The notes under the pieces were generated by a model, which was not told the origin of the DNA, ran no database searches, and saw only the letters and a list, made by a program, of their open reading frames with translations. The translations under genes were made by a program, and so were the position numbers. Shown piece after piece: positions 54,722-63,700 of a stretch of DNA of 64,000 nt; within the stretch, counting starts at the first letter, position 1; each line of letters starts with the position of its first letter. Origin of the DNA: Thalassotalea nanhaiensis (GTDB lineage: Bacteria > Pseudomonadota > Gammaproteobacteria > Enterobacterales > Alteromonadaceae); assembly GCF_031583575.1 (NCBI RefSeq), contig NZ_CP134146.1:3596001-3660000 (forward strand), read 5' to 3'.

Positions 54722-56059
54722 ATGCACAAACTCCTTCGATTATCTTATTTACCAAGCTTAATTCTATTAACTGCTTGTGGCAGTGGTAGCGGTGGTAGTG
54801 ATGATGATGATAAAGAACCAACAACTCATCAATTCACCTTACAATCACTTATAAAAAATTCATGTGGTCAGGCAACCCCCTACTCCGATGCTCAGGTATT
54901 TTTACAAGATGAGAATTGGCAAGTACTAAGCGAACATCAAATAAATGATGAAGGCCTCGTTGAAATCACCACGACTAACGATAAAATAAACTTTACCGTA
55001 TTAGCCGCGTTTAAAGGCGATAATAATATCGAGTCTTATCAGGCGATGTCTTATCATCAAGTTGATAGTGACGTAAAGGCGACTTACTATGCAACGCATT
55101 CGGATAAATTAGATAACTCAACTTGTGAGTGCATTACTCAAGATGTAGTGTTATCACACATCAACTCAAACAATGTTCAAAACGCACTAAGCTCAGCTAC
55201 GTTTGAAGGCTATGAGTTGATTGACGGCAGTACAACAACATTTAAACAAGTAGAATCATGTCGAATTAGTGGCCAAGAATGGCCTGAACACTCATTTGCA
55301 GTTTATGATTCTGAAGAAGGATTTGTTGGCTTTCATCAGGACTTTACCACCACCGAAAACGGTACTTGGGAAGTTTTTGACGATGGCAACGGTATCTCGG
55401 TTAGTTTTAATCGCAAAGATATGAATATGACCACTTCGCAAATATTTAACCACACTAGACACTTTGCTAAAACAGTCGTGGCCGAATCAAATGAAACAAT
55501 TATTTTTGAAAATCATAAGTTCACGGGTAACGCAGTATACAGTGCCAGTGCCGACTTTATTTTTAAAGAAGAATCTTCACCATTTGGCTCTGTTGGTTTA
55601 AAAAGTAGAGAAACCGTTTTTAGTCCCGATTACAATGATTCACTCGCGGTTAAGCCAAGCGAAGATGATGAAAATATTGACTATATAACCTGGGGTGAAA
55701 TCGAAGCATCAGGCGCTTATGATTACTCGCATGTAAGTAAGCATAAAATGGCAGTGATCAGTTATGTGTTTGATGCAAAGAATCCTGACACGCAATTAGA
55801 TATGCCAGTATTATGGACTTCTTTTGGCCCAATTGAAGGTCAACTTCCGATGAATACTTTATTACCTGGCTTTGAAGATATTATTAACGGTGATACAGGC
55901 ATCGATGTTACTCAGGTTAACTTATTAAGACATCATAGTTTTGACAACTATCAAGAATACATAAATTATTACACCAAACTTGGTCATGCTGATGTTAATC
56001 AACAAATGGATATCACAGACGATACTGTGCACCAATATTTTGTTGAATTAGTTAAGTAA
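54722..56059 (+). CDS. Orphan acidic lipoprotein, 445 aa
   Basis: Lipobox LTAC (Cys19), then a Gly/Ser/Asp linker (GSGSGGSDDDDKE). The N-terminal part (HQFTLQSLIKNSCGQATPYSDAQVFLQDENWQVLSEHQINDEGLVEITT) resembles a Carboxypeptidase-regulatory or transthyretin-like Ig domain. The rest is acidic and I recognise no family. It is probably at the outer membrane or surface. It has its own upstream gap (about 150 nt after the previous terminator) and is followed by a long hairpin. Confidence 0.6.
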   Translation: MHKLLRLSYLPSLILLTACGSGSGGSDDDDKEPTTHQFTLQSLIKNSCGQATPYSDAQVFLQDENWQVLSEHQINDEGLVEITTTNDKINFTVLAAFKGDNNIESYQAMSYHQVDSDVKATYYATHSDKLDNSTCECITQDVVLSHINSNNVQNALSSATFEGYELIDGSTTTFKQVESCRISGQEWPEHSFAVYDSEEGFVGFHQDFTTTENGTWEVFDDGNGISVSFNRKDMNMTTSQIFNHTRHFAKTVVAESNETIIFENHKFTGNAVYSASADFIFKEESSPFGSVGLKSRETVFSPDYNDSLAVKPSEDDENIDYITWGEIEASGAYDYSHVSKHKMAVISYVFDAKNPDTQLDMPVLWTSFGPIEGQLPMNTLLPGFEDIINGDTGIDVTQVNLLRHHSFDNYQEYINYYTKLGHADVNQQMDITDDTVHQYFVELVK

Positions 56060-56079
56060 AATAAAGGATTTGGAAAAAT

Positions 56080-56132
56080 AAAGGGGTCAGTGATAATTTT
56101 ATTCTGAATAAAATTATCACTGACCCCTTTTT
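56080..56132. repeat. Perfect 24-bp inverted repeat with GGGGTCAG ends
   Basis: Arms 56080-56103 and 56107-56130 are perfectly complementary around a 3-nt loop (CTG). The outer part reads AAAGGGGTCAGTGATAATTT and its complement. It is followed by TTT, so it can end transcription both ways. The GGGGTCAG end recalls the small palindromes mobilised by REP-associated tyrosine transposases in marine gammaproteobacteria (from memory). It lies between convergent genes. Confidence 0.75.
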
Positions 56133-56153
56133 AGTTGTTAAACCTATTAATTG

Positions 56154-56576
56154 TTACGGGTTAAAGAAGGTAAATGCTGCTTCAAACGCATTTTGTTGAA
56201 ATTGCTTTAAACCGGTATCTCTAAAGTCGATACTTACTTGTGCTTTGTTCAATTTTTCTTTAATGATATTCGCGCGTACAAGTTCTACTTGTAAGTCATC
56301 GATCAACTGAATGGCAGCCTCAATTTTAAATCCTTGTGAGCCACCGGCAAACTTGCCTTTAGTAGCACGTTCTTTGATTACAACTGCATCAATTTTATAG
56401 TCTTCAACTAACTTTTTAAAAGCAAATTGAAATTTACGAATATTTTCAGCATCAGTTCCTTTTTGCAGTGCAATTTTTGGCACGCGCAAATGAGGAATGT
56501 CATACAAATTATTTTCTAATGCGACTAAACTAATTACAGCTTCATCGGCTTTGATTTCTACACCACAAACTCTCAT
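56154..56576 (-). CDS. DUF3010 family protein
   Basis: 140 aa from the ATG at 56576, with AGGAG about 6 nt upstream on the minus strand; a longer frame has no SD. MRVCGVEIKADEAVISLVAL, IKERATKGKFAGGSQGFKIEAAIQLI and FRDTGLKQFQQNAFEAAFTF are the DUF3010 landmarks. The CGVEIK start, the IKER strand and the Asp near the C-terminus resemble an RNase H/RuvC-like fold, although this is my inference. Cytoplasmic. Function unknown. Confidence 0.85.
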   Translation of the reverse strand: MRVCGVEIKADEAVISLVALENNLYDIPHLRVPKIALQKGTDAENIRKFQFAFKKLVEDYKIDAVVIKERATKGKFAGGSQGFKIEAAIQLIDDLQVELVRANIIKEKLNKAQVSIDFRDTGLKQFQQNAFEAAFTFFNP

Positions 56577-56707
56577 GGTTTCTCCTATTAAACTTAATGA
56601 ACACATTATAATCTAAACTTAGGATTTATATGTAATTAATTTGCTTTACAGTAAACTTGTTGGCAATCTAAATGAAATAAAGTATCTCACAATAATTTTT
56701 AAGGTTA

Positions 56708-58558
56708 ATGATGAAAAAGTATTTACTCTCTGCCGCTATTTTTGCAGCTTTATCGGGCTGCTCACCAGCAGAAAAAACACAACAACCAAGTAAGGTTGAA
56801 CAGCCAACAGAAGTTACTCCTGAAGAATCAGCATCTGCACCACAAGAAAGTGTTCGAGAGAAAAGCAACAATGTAGATCCAAAACTCAATGCCGAATTTG
56901 AAACATTTACCCATACATTAATTGAAGAGTTTTGGCAGTACAACCCTGGCTACGCCGTTTATGTGGGTTATTATAAATATGATGATCAATTACCAGTTCC
57001 AGACCAAAAGCGCATTGACGAAGAAGTTACTTTTACTAAGGATAGATTGACGACATTAACAGCCTTTGATGTAAACAAACTTAGTGCAAACAATGCCAGC
57101 GATTACTATATTTTAAAAAACCAAATGGAATCACAGCTGTTTACCGTTGAAGAATTTAAGTCTCATCAATGGAACCCTGCTAACTATAATGTAGCCGGAG
57201 TTTTTGGCGTTATTTTAAACACCGACTACAAAGCGAAAGATGAGCGTTTGCGAGCAATCTTCCGTCGTATGGAAAACATCCCGGCATATTATGAAGCGGC
57301 GAAAGCCAACATAACAACGCCAACTATCCCACATACAGAATTGGCAATTCAGCAAAATAAAGGCGCTGCGTCATTATTTACTGACACAATTCATGCCGCC
57401 ATGATTGAGTCTGGTTTAAGTGACACTGAAAAAGCTGATTTTAATTTCCGTTTAGCTAAAAGCGCTTCGGCAATAAATAAGTACATTAAATGGTGTGAAG
57501 AAAAGCTGGAAGAGCTCAAAGCCAACGGCACTGCTAAAGATTTTCGCATTGGCGAAGCATTGTACGATAAGAAGTTTTCTTTAGATATCTACTCAAGTTT
57601 AACTGCTAAGCAACTGTTTGATAAAGCAGTTAAAGAAAAAGGCCGAGTACATGGCGAAATGGCAGAAATTGCCGAACAGCTTTGGCCAAAGTATTTTGCC
57701 GATACGGCAATGCCTAGCGATAAATTAGTAGCAATAAAGCAAGTCATTGATCATATTTCAGTTAATCATGTTGAACGTGAAAAATTTGTAGATAGCATCC
57801 GCGCGCAAATTCCTGAACTTGAAAAATTTGTTATGGATAAAAAGCTGCTAGAGATGGATGCTGACAAACCTTTAGTAGTTCGTGAAACTCCAATATATCA
57901 ACGTGGGTTTGCTGGGGCATCTATCAACCCTCCTGGACCATATGATGCAAATGCCAATACTTATTATAACGTAACGCCTTTAGATAACTTTAATGCTGAA
58001 CAAGCCGAAAGCTATTTAAAAGAGTATAACCATTGGTTACTGCAAATTTTAAATATTCATGAAGCAGTTCCAGGTCATTACACCCAGTTAGTACACAGCA
58101 ATAAATCAAAATCTTTAGTTAAATCTATATTTGGTAACGGTGCTATGGTTGAAGGTTGGGCGGTTTATACTGAGCGCATGATGCTGGAAGAAGGTTATGG
58201 TGACTTTGAACCAGAGCTTTGGTTGATGTATTACAAGTGGAATTTACGTACTATCATGAATTCAATCATCGACTATTCAATTCAAGTGAATAATTTAAGC
58301 GAAGAAAAAGCCTTGGACATGATGATCAACGAAGCATTCCAACAAGAAGCTGAAGCACAAGGTAAATGGCGCAGAGCAACTCTTTCACAGGTACAGCTTA
58401 CCAGTTACTTTACCGGTTACTCAGAAATTTATGACTTGCGTGAAGAGCTAAAAGAAAAGCTTGGTGATGATTTTGACTTAGCCGACTTTCATAACCAATT
58501 TTTAAGTTATGGCAGCTCGCCAGTACCAATTATTCGTCAAATGATGTTGTCAGAGTAA
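56708..58558 (+). CDS. DUF885 family lipoprotein metallopeptidase (2)
   Basis: 616 aa with a lipobox (LSGC, Cys18), followed by a Pro/Glu/Ser-rich linker to about residue 55. Motifs HEAVPGHYTQ and MVEGWAVYTERMMLEEGYG mark the metal site. C-terminal YGSSPVPIIRQMML. Clearly a paralog of the gene at 52647 but with low identity by eye, so a different substrate range is likely. Confidence 0.88.
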   Translation: MMKKYLLSAAIFAALSGCSPAEKTQQPSKVEQPTEVTPEESASAPQESVREKSNNVDPKLNAEFETFTHTLIEEFWQYNPGYAVYVGYYKYDDQLPVPDQKRIDEEVTFTKDRLTTLTAFDVNKLSANNASDYYILKNQMESQLFTVEEFKSHQWNPANYNVAGVFGVILNTDYKAKDERLRAIFRRMENIPAYYEAAKANITTPTIPHTELAIQQNKGAASLFTDTIHAAMIESGLSDTEKADFNFRLAKSASAINKYIKWCEEKLEELKANGTAKDFRIGEALYDKKFSLDIYSSLTAKQLFDKAVKEKGRVHGEMAEIAEQLWPKYFADTAMPSDKLVAIKQVIDHISVNHVEREKFVDSIRAQIPELEKFVMDKKLLEMDADKPLVVRETPIYQRGFAGASINPPGPYDANANTYYNVTPLDNFNAEQAESYLKEYNHWLLQILNIHEAVPGHYTQLVHSNKSKSLVKSIFGNGAMVEGWAVYTERMMLEEGYGDFEPELWLMYYKWNLRTIMNSIIDYSIQVNNLSEEKALDMMINEAFQQEAEAQGKWRRATLSQVQLTSYFTGYSEIYDLREELKEKLGDDFDLADFHNQFLSYGSSPVPIIRQMMLSE

Positions 58559-58588
58559 TGACATAAATGATGTTTTAAAGTAGTCATA

Positions 58589-58618
58589 AGGGTTAACTAA
58601 AAAGTTAGCCCTTTTTTT
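58589..58618 (+). terminator. Terminator of the second DUF885 gene
   Basis: An 11-bp stem AAGGGTTAACT/AGTTAGCCCTT (one wobble pair) followed by TTTTT. Confidence 0.85.
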
Positions 58619-58704
58619 GCAATAAAAGTTAACCATAATTAAATATAAGTAGTAAAATTAACAGCATAGAAGTTATTGGCAACACCTCATTAGGAATAAC
58701 GTTA

Positions 58705-59928
58705 GTGAAACCAGATTCGTTTACACAAAAGCGCCACTTTATTATTACTCTTGGCAAACTATTGCATAAGTTTGGCGCTACCGCTTATCGTTTAGAAAAT
58801 CATTTGAAAAACGTTTCCCGCTTATTAGAAGTACAAGCGTCATTTGTGATCACGCCCACCTCATTAACGTTCGTACTTTTTAATGTTGAAGACCAACAAG
58901 AACATAACTTTATAGTTCGAGTGAGCCCAGGAGATATTGATCTAGGCGCATTATCTAGAACCAATGAACTGGTAGACGAACTAGATTCAGGTCAACGCAC
59001 TTTATCGGAAGCCATTGAGCGCTTGCAGGAAATACCCAATAAACCGTCTCCTTACTCGCCATTTCTTACGTTTTTGGGTTTTGGTGCATCTTCAGGTGCA
59101 TTTGCCATGTTAATGCATACTTCCTGGAACGATGTATTTTGGTCTACCCTGCTTGGTTTTATCGTTTTTCTATTGGTTATTTGGTCGGAAAAATCGAAAA
59201 GTGTTGGTAATATGCTTGAGCCATTATCAAGTATTGTGGCAGCTGTAGGGGCAAGTGCCATTACATTAATTGACCCCACCATAAATGCACCTTTAGTTAT
59301 CCTGTCGAGTATTATTGTTTTTATCCCGGGCTTATCACTGACCACAGGCCTGAGCGAACTGGCTGAACGTAATTTAATATCGGGAACCGCGAAGATAATG
59401 GATGCGTTAATGACCATGTTCAAGCTTTATTTTGGCGCTATTTTAGGTTTAACTTTAGGCAGTTTGTTGTGGGGAACTGTGGATAAAATAGATGTAGAAC
59501 TTGTGCCTCAATGGACTCAATGGCTAGCGGTATTAATTCTGTCTATGTCTTTGGTGATTATCTTCAGAGCAAGACCTCGTCATGCATTTTGGGGAATTTT
59601 ATGTGGTTTCATCGCCTATGGCTCTAGTGTTTGGGCAACGAACTATGTTGGAGTTTCTCTTAGTGCATTTGTTGGTGCTTTTGCTGTGGGCGCGTATTCA
59701 AACCTTTTTGCTCGATTCTTAAAAGCGCCAGCCACAGTTGTTATGCTCCAGGGTCTAGTTGTATTAGTACCAGGTTCGAAAGTTTATATTGGTTTAAACT
59801 CTATGGTAACCGGTAGCCAGATTGTACAGGCTGATCAGTTAGGCTCACAAACGTTCTTAATTTTCATGTCACTCGTCGCCGGGCTCATTTTTGCTAATGT
59901 TGCCGTACGCCCACGAAGCTCACTGTAA
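58705..59928 (+). CDS. Threonine/serine exporter (ThrE) family protein
   Basis: 407 aa, GTG start with AGGAA 8 nt upstream. The N-terminal ThrE part (LLHKFGATAYRLENHLKNVSRLLEVQASFVITPTSL, then a block of five helices) is followed by the second ThrE2-type helix set (DLGSQTFLIFMSLVAGLIFANVAVRP at the end). FIPGLSLTTGLSELAERNLISGTAKIMDALM is the conserved pore motif. Single-chain fusion. Exports Thr/Ser or, in some relatives, dipeptides. Confidence 0.9.
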   Translation: MKPDSFTQKRHFIITLGKLLHKFGATAYRLENHLKNVSRLLEVQASFVITPTSLTFVLFNVEDQQEHNFIVRVSPGDIDLGALSRTNELVDELDSGQRTLSEAIERLQEIPNKPSPYSPFLTFLGFGASSGAFAMLMHTSWNDVFWSTLLGFIVFLLVIWSEKSKSVGNMLEPLSSIVAAVGASAITLIDPTINAPLVILSSIIVFIPGLSLTTGLSELAERNLISGTAKIMDALMTMFKLYFGAILGLTLGSLLWGTVDKIDVELVPQWTQWLAVLILSMSLVIIFRARPRHAFWGILCGFIAYGSSVWATNYVGVSLSAFVGAFAVGAYSNLFARFLKAPATVVMLQGLVVLVPGSKVYIGLNSMVTGSQIVQADQLGSQTFLIFMSLVAGLIFANVAVRPRSSL

Positions 59929-59942
59929 GCATAAAGATAACT

Positions 59943-60704
59943 ATGTGTATATTATTCATCGCCATTAATCAGCATAAGGATTATCCATTAATCATTGCCG
60001 CTAATCGCGATGAATTTCATCAACGACCAACAAAGTCAGCGTATTTTTGGCCTGCACCAGCTGAAATATTAGCCGGTCAAGACTTACAAGCAAATGGGAC
60101 TTGGCTTGGGCTGAATAAACAAGGCGACTTTTCAGCTTTAACGAATATAAGAAGTGCTTTAATGCTGAATATTGATGCTAAATCTCGCGGAGAATTAGTA
60201 CAATTGGCACTGCAACAGCCAGAGTTAATTAATCAGCAATGGTTGATTCAAAACAGTCAGCACTACAATCCATTTAACCTCGTTTATACGCAAGATAATA
60301 ATTTATATTGTTTTAACAGCAGTACGTTAGAACATACGTTATTAACGGATGGCTTTCATGCTATCTGTAATGGTGCAATGGATGATGTGTGGCCGAAAAT
60401 GGCTAAAGGTGAAATACTACTAGAGCAATTAATAAGTGAACAACAAGAGTTACACAGTGAACATTTGTTTGCCATCATGCAAGATCCCACTCAAGCACCA
60501 GATGAATTACTACCAGAAACCGGAGTAGGCTTGGAATGGGAACGAAAACTATCCAGTATATTCATCAAGTCCAGCGAATACGGCACTCGTTCTACTGCTG
60601 TAATTTTAAAACACCATAGTGGTAGTATTGATTTTTATGAACAAAGCTATACTAGCAACGCTGAGATATTTAATAAAAAACAATTTGCCCTCGCGCATCA
60701 ATAA
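59943..60704 (+). CDS. NRDE family protein (TANGO2-like)
   Basis: 253 aa. N-terminal MCILFIAINQHKDYPLIIAANRDEFHQRPT gives the NRDE motif and Cys2, typical of the TANGO2/DUF833 family with an N-terminal-nucleophile-like fold. GTWLGLNKQGDFSALTNIR follows. Implicated in heme or lipid handling in eukaryotes; in bacteria the role is unclear. 14 nt after the exporter gene, so probably the same transcript. Confidence 0.92.
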   Translation: MCILFIAINQHKDYPLIIAANRDEFHQRPTKSAYFWPAPAEILAGQDLQANGTWLGLNKQGDFSALTNIRSALMLNIDAKSRGELVQLALQQPELINQQWLIQNSQHYNPFNLVYTQDNNLYCFNSSTLEHTLLTDGFHAICNGAMDDVWPKMAKGEILLEQLISEQQELHSEHLFAIMQDPTQAPDELLPETGVGLEWERKLSSIFIKSSEYGTRSTAVILKHHSGSIDFYEQSYTSNAEIFNKKQFALAHQ

Positions 60705-60730
60705 AAACAACATTAATAAAAGTGAAAAGC

Positions 60731-61459
60731 ATGAATAAAATTTGTATTGTTACTGGCGGCTCTTCAGGCATTGGCTTGGCGATTGTAAAAGCCTTTATTA
60801 GCAATGATTACACTGTTTATAATTTAGATATTCAGCACTCGACCCTTGGTCACTTTATTCAATGTGATATGAGTAAGGTTGAACAGGTGCAACAAGCCAT
60901 CGCTCAAATAAACAGTCAAGAAAAGCAGGTAGACGTGTTAATTTCTAACGCCGGTATCCATCGGTCAGCCAGTATTGAAAACACTTCAGAAGAATTGCTA
61001 GATGAAGTATTTGCCATTAACGTTAAAGGCGCATTTGCCGCGACTAAAGCTGTTTTATCTTTAATGAAAAAGCAAAATCAAGGCAGTATTATTTATATAG
61101 CATCCGACCAAGCACTTGTTGGAAAATCAAATTCCTTTGCCTATAACTTATCAAAACATGCGTTAGCGTCTATGGCAAAAACTACCGCACTTGATTATGC
61201 CAAATATAATATCCGCGCTAATGCCATTTGCCCAGGTACTATTGAAACTCCACTTTACCATAAAGCCATTGACAAATACTGTGCTGAAAGTGGCGCAAAC
61301 AAAATTCAGGTTCATGCTGAAGAAGCAGCATTACAGCCACTAAATCGTCTAGGCCAGCCAGAAGAAGTGGCACAATATGCGTTGTTTCTGGCGAGCGATA
61401 AGGCACCATTTATTACCGGTAGCTTACAAGTAATTGATGGCGGTTATACCACTGGCTAG
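60731..61459 (+). CDS. Short-chain dehydrogenase/reductase
   Basis: 242 aa from the ATG at 60731; a GTG at 60722 would add three residues. NAD(P) motif VTGGSSGIGLAIV, Asp38-type acceptor in YNLDIQ (favours NAD+), NAG (ISNAGIHRS), catalytic Tyr-x3-Lys in YNLSKHALASMA, and a PG motif (NAICPGTIETPLY). In the cluster with a lactonase-type amidohydrolase and an MR/MLE dehydratase it should oxidise a sugar to its lactone; FucDH-like activity is a guess. Confidence 0.85.
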   Translation: MNKICIVTGGSSGIGLAIVKAFISNDYTVYNLDIQHSTLGHFIQCDMSKVEQVQQAIAQINSQEKQVDVLISNAGIHRSASIENTSEELLDEVFAINVKGAFAATKAVLSLMKKQNQGSIIYIASDQALVGKSNSFAYNLSKHALASMAKTTALDYAKYNIRANAICPGTIETPLYHKAIDKYCAESGANKIQVHAEEAALQPLNRLGQPEEVAQYALFLASDKAPFITGSLQVIDGGYTTG

Positions 61460-61470
61460 CTTAAAAAATT

Positions 61471-62319
61471 ATGTATAAAATTATTGACCCGCATATTCAT
61501 TTATTCGACTTAATTAGTGGCGATTACCATTGGCTAGAGCCTAGTAACCCACCTTTTTGGCCGAAAAAGGCATTAATTAATCGTAACTTTAATGAGGTTG
61601 ATTTAGTACTGAATGAGTCAATGACTCTTGCGGGTTTTGTACACATTGAGGCAGGTTTTGATAACAACAAACCCGAGCGAGAATTAGCCTGGCTCGAGCA
61701 ACACTGCACCACGCCATTTAAAAGCATTGCTTTTGCCGATATTTGCTCAGCTGATTTTCATCACCACATACAAACGTTACAGCAATATAATTCCTTTATT
61801 GGTATCCGTCATATTCTCGATGATCAGGCAGCAATAATTCTTGCTCACCCTAACTTTCTCGCAAACCTTAAACTTCTGGCATCACTAGAGCTTATTTTTG
61901 AATTACAATGCGATTGTTCAGATATGGCTGTAGTTGCACAGTTATCAGGTTATCTTTTAGACGTGCCCAACTTGACCATTATCATTAATCATTGTGGTGC
62001 AATAGATGACAATACTCTTAATCAAGGATTGAAAAATGGCTTAGCTACTCTTGCTGAGCATGAGCGGTGTTTTATAAAGTGTTCGGGTTGGGAGATGCGC
62101 GATAATAATTGGCAACCGGAAATATTAGCACCACTAGTGCATTCAATCATTACTATATTTGGTGAACACCGAGTGATGTTAGCCAGCAATTTTCCCGTGT
62201 GTTTATTCAGTATCAGCTACGCCCAAATATGGCAGCAGTATGCACAGCTTTCTGGTTTTGCAGATAAAACCCTTGAAGCCCTGTGTTTTAACAACGCTTC
62301 TAGGGTCTATCAGTTATAA
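61471..62319 (+). CDS. Amidohydrolase, fuconolactonase-like
   Basis: 282 aa. DPHIHLFD near the N-terminus (metal His pair), GFVHIEAGFD, FIGIRHILDD, INHCGAI and MLASNFPVC are the COG3618/Amidohydrolase_2 layout of lactonases that open L-fucono-, L-rhamnono- or galactaro-lactones. It starts 11 nt after the SDR gene. Convergent with the dehydratase gene (12 nt). Confidence 0.85.
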   Translation: MYKIIDPHIHLFDLISGDYHWLEPSNPPFWPKKALINRNFNEVDLVLNESMTLAGFVHIEAGFDNNKPERELAWLEQHCTTPFKSIAFADICSADFHHHIQTLQQYNSFIGIRHILDDQAAIILAHPNFLANLKLLASLELIFELQCDCSDMAVVAQLSGYLLDVPNLTIIINHCGAIDDNTLNQGLKNGLATLAEHERCFIKCSGWEMRDNNWQPEILAPLVHSIITIFGEHRVMLASNFPVCLFSISYAQIWQQYAQLSGFADKTLEALCFNNASRVYQL

Positions 62320-62331
62320 AGTAAGCGTGGT

Positions 62332-63507
62332 TTACTTCACTTCCGCTCGAGGTGAACGCATAACAATCTCATCGTTAAGTTCAATACCAATACCTGGCTC
62401 TTCAGACACTTGAAAGAAACCATTAACGGGTTGAGGATCTTGGATACATAATTCACGATTCCACGCTTTAATCGCATAGGTATGATGTTCATGAATTAAA
62501 AAGTTTGGTATCGCAGTTTCCAAATGTAATGATGCCGCGGTTGCCACAGGACCACCACAAACATGGGCTTGAATGCGAATATCGTAAACATCAGCGTAAT
62601 CACAAACTTTTTTCGCTTCGGTAAAACCACCACATAGGCCAACATCTGGCTGGAGCACATCGATGCTTTGATCTTCAAAATATGGACGCACATCCCAGCG
62701 GTGATACAAACGTTCACCACCTGCGATAGGGACATTAACATTATCAGATACTTTTTTATGAACCGCTGAGTTTAAATAATTCACCGGCTCTTCATACATC
62801 ATACAGCCGACTTCTTCGACTATTTTTCCCATTTGAATTGCTGACGCAGCCCCCATTAATGAATGCGATTCAAAAATAATATCGACATCATCACCAACAG
62901 CGTTACGGATAGCTCTAAGGCGATTGCCAAATAAACGCATTTGTGGGTTAGTAAATAACTTAGTGCGATCAAATGCCGAACTACCATCGTGGTTATAAAC
63001 GATTGGATCGACTTTTACCGCATCATAGCCCTCGCTTACCGCTTTTAAGGCAGCTTCAGCGTACTCTTCTGGTTGGATAAGTTTTTTACACTCTTTATCC
63101 CAATCAAACTGTAATTGGCTCGCGTAAGTGCGCAATTTATCATTTACCTTACCACCTAACAGTTGGTAAACCGGTACACCTAATGCCTTGCCTTTAATAT
63201 CCCAAAGCGCGGTATCTATTGCACTCATTGCCGAATAAAGTACAGGGCCGCCACCAAGTCCCCAAAAACTTTCTCTCAGCATACGCGACCATAAAAGCTC
63301 TGTTTGAAACGGGTTGAAGCCTATTAATACGGCTTCGGCAATTTCTTTTATCATCGCTGCGGCTGCACTATGGCCCCAATCGTAGGCTAACCCTGCTTCA
63401 CCAACGCCAGAGATACCTTCATCAGTATGAATGCGAATAAACACAGGGTTCCAAGGTGGTCTTTCAGGGCATTCGATATCAAAAATTTCTACACGGGTGA
63501 TTTTCAT
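62332..63507 (-). CDS. Mandelate racemase/muconate lactonizing enzyme family dehydratase
   Basis: 391 aa. Enolase superfamily barrel: acid/base Lys-x-Asp region DAVKVDPIVYN, metal-binding Glu in IIFESHSLMGAASAI, MYEEPVN and GGER, and the catalytic His in IQAHVCGGPVATAASLHLETAIPNFLIHEHHT. The family includes galactonate, gluconate, fuconate and rhamnonate dehydratases that act on sugar acids. In this context it probably removes water from the acid made by the neighbouring lactonase. Strand differs from the SDR and lactonase genes. Confidence 0.88.
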   Translation of the reverse strand: MKITRVEIFDIECPERPPWNPVFIRIHTDEGISGVGEAGLAYDWGHSAAAAMIKEIAEAVLIGFNPFQTELLWSRMLRESFWGLGGGPVLYSAMSAIDTALWDIKGKALGVPVYQLLGGKVNDKLRTYASQLQFDWDKECKKLIQPEEYAEAALKAVSEGYDAVKVDPIVYNHDGSSAFDRTKLFTNPQMRLFGNRLRAIRNAVGDDVDIIFESHSLMGAASAIQMGKIVEEVGCMMYEEPVNYLNSAVHKKVSDNVNVPIAGGERLYHRWDVRPYFEDQSIDVLQPDVGLCGGFTEAKKVCDYADVYDIRIQAHVCGGPVATAASLHLETAIPNFLIHEHHTYAIKAWNRELCIQDPQPVNGFFQVSEEPGIGIELNDEIVMRSPRAEVK

Positions 63508-63559
63508 GGATTCTCCAAAGAGGGTTATTTTATTAAACTGTAATTATATAAAGTTAATA

Positions 63560-63700
63560 TTCGGTAATTATAGAAGGAACTAGATACGAGCAACGAGAAA
63601 CTAACAACGCCATTTCCTGAACTTGTTTCATGAAGTCGGTTAATGAGCTAAGCTGCTCTTCGTTTCTAGTTTCTATTAATCTCGTTCCTTGTTCTTACTT
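63560..63700. repeat. Imperfect inverted repeat of GAAAC/AACGAG-like units
   Basis: The left part (GAAGGAACTAGATACGAGC, then AACGAGAAACTAACAACG) and the right part (CTTCGTTTCTAGTTTC, then AATCTCGTTCCTTG) are made of the same short units in opposite orientation, about 90 nt apart. They could be a degenerate palindromic element between the dehydratase and aldolase genes. Confidence 0.4.
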
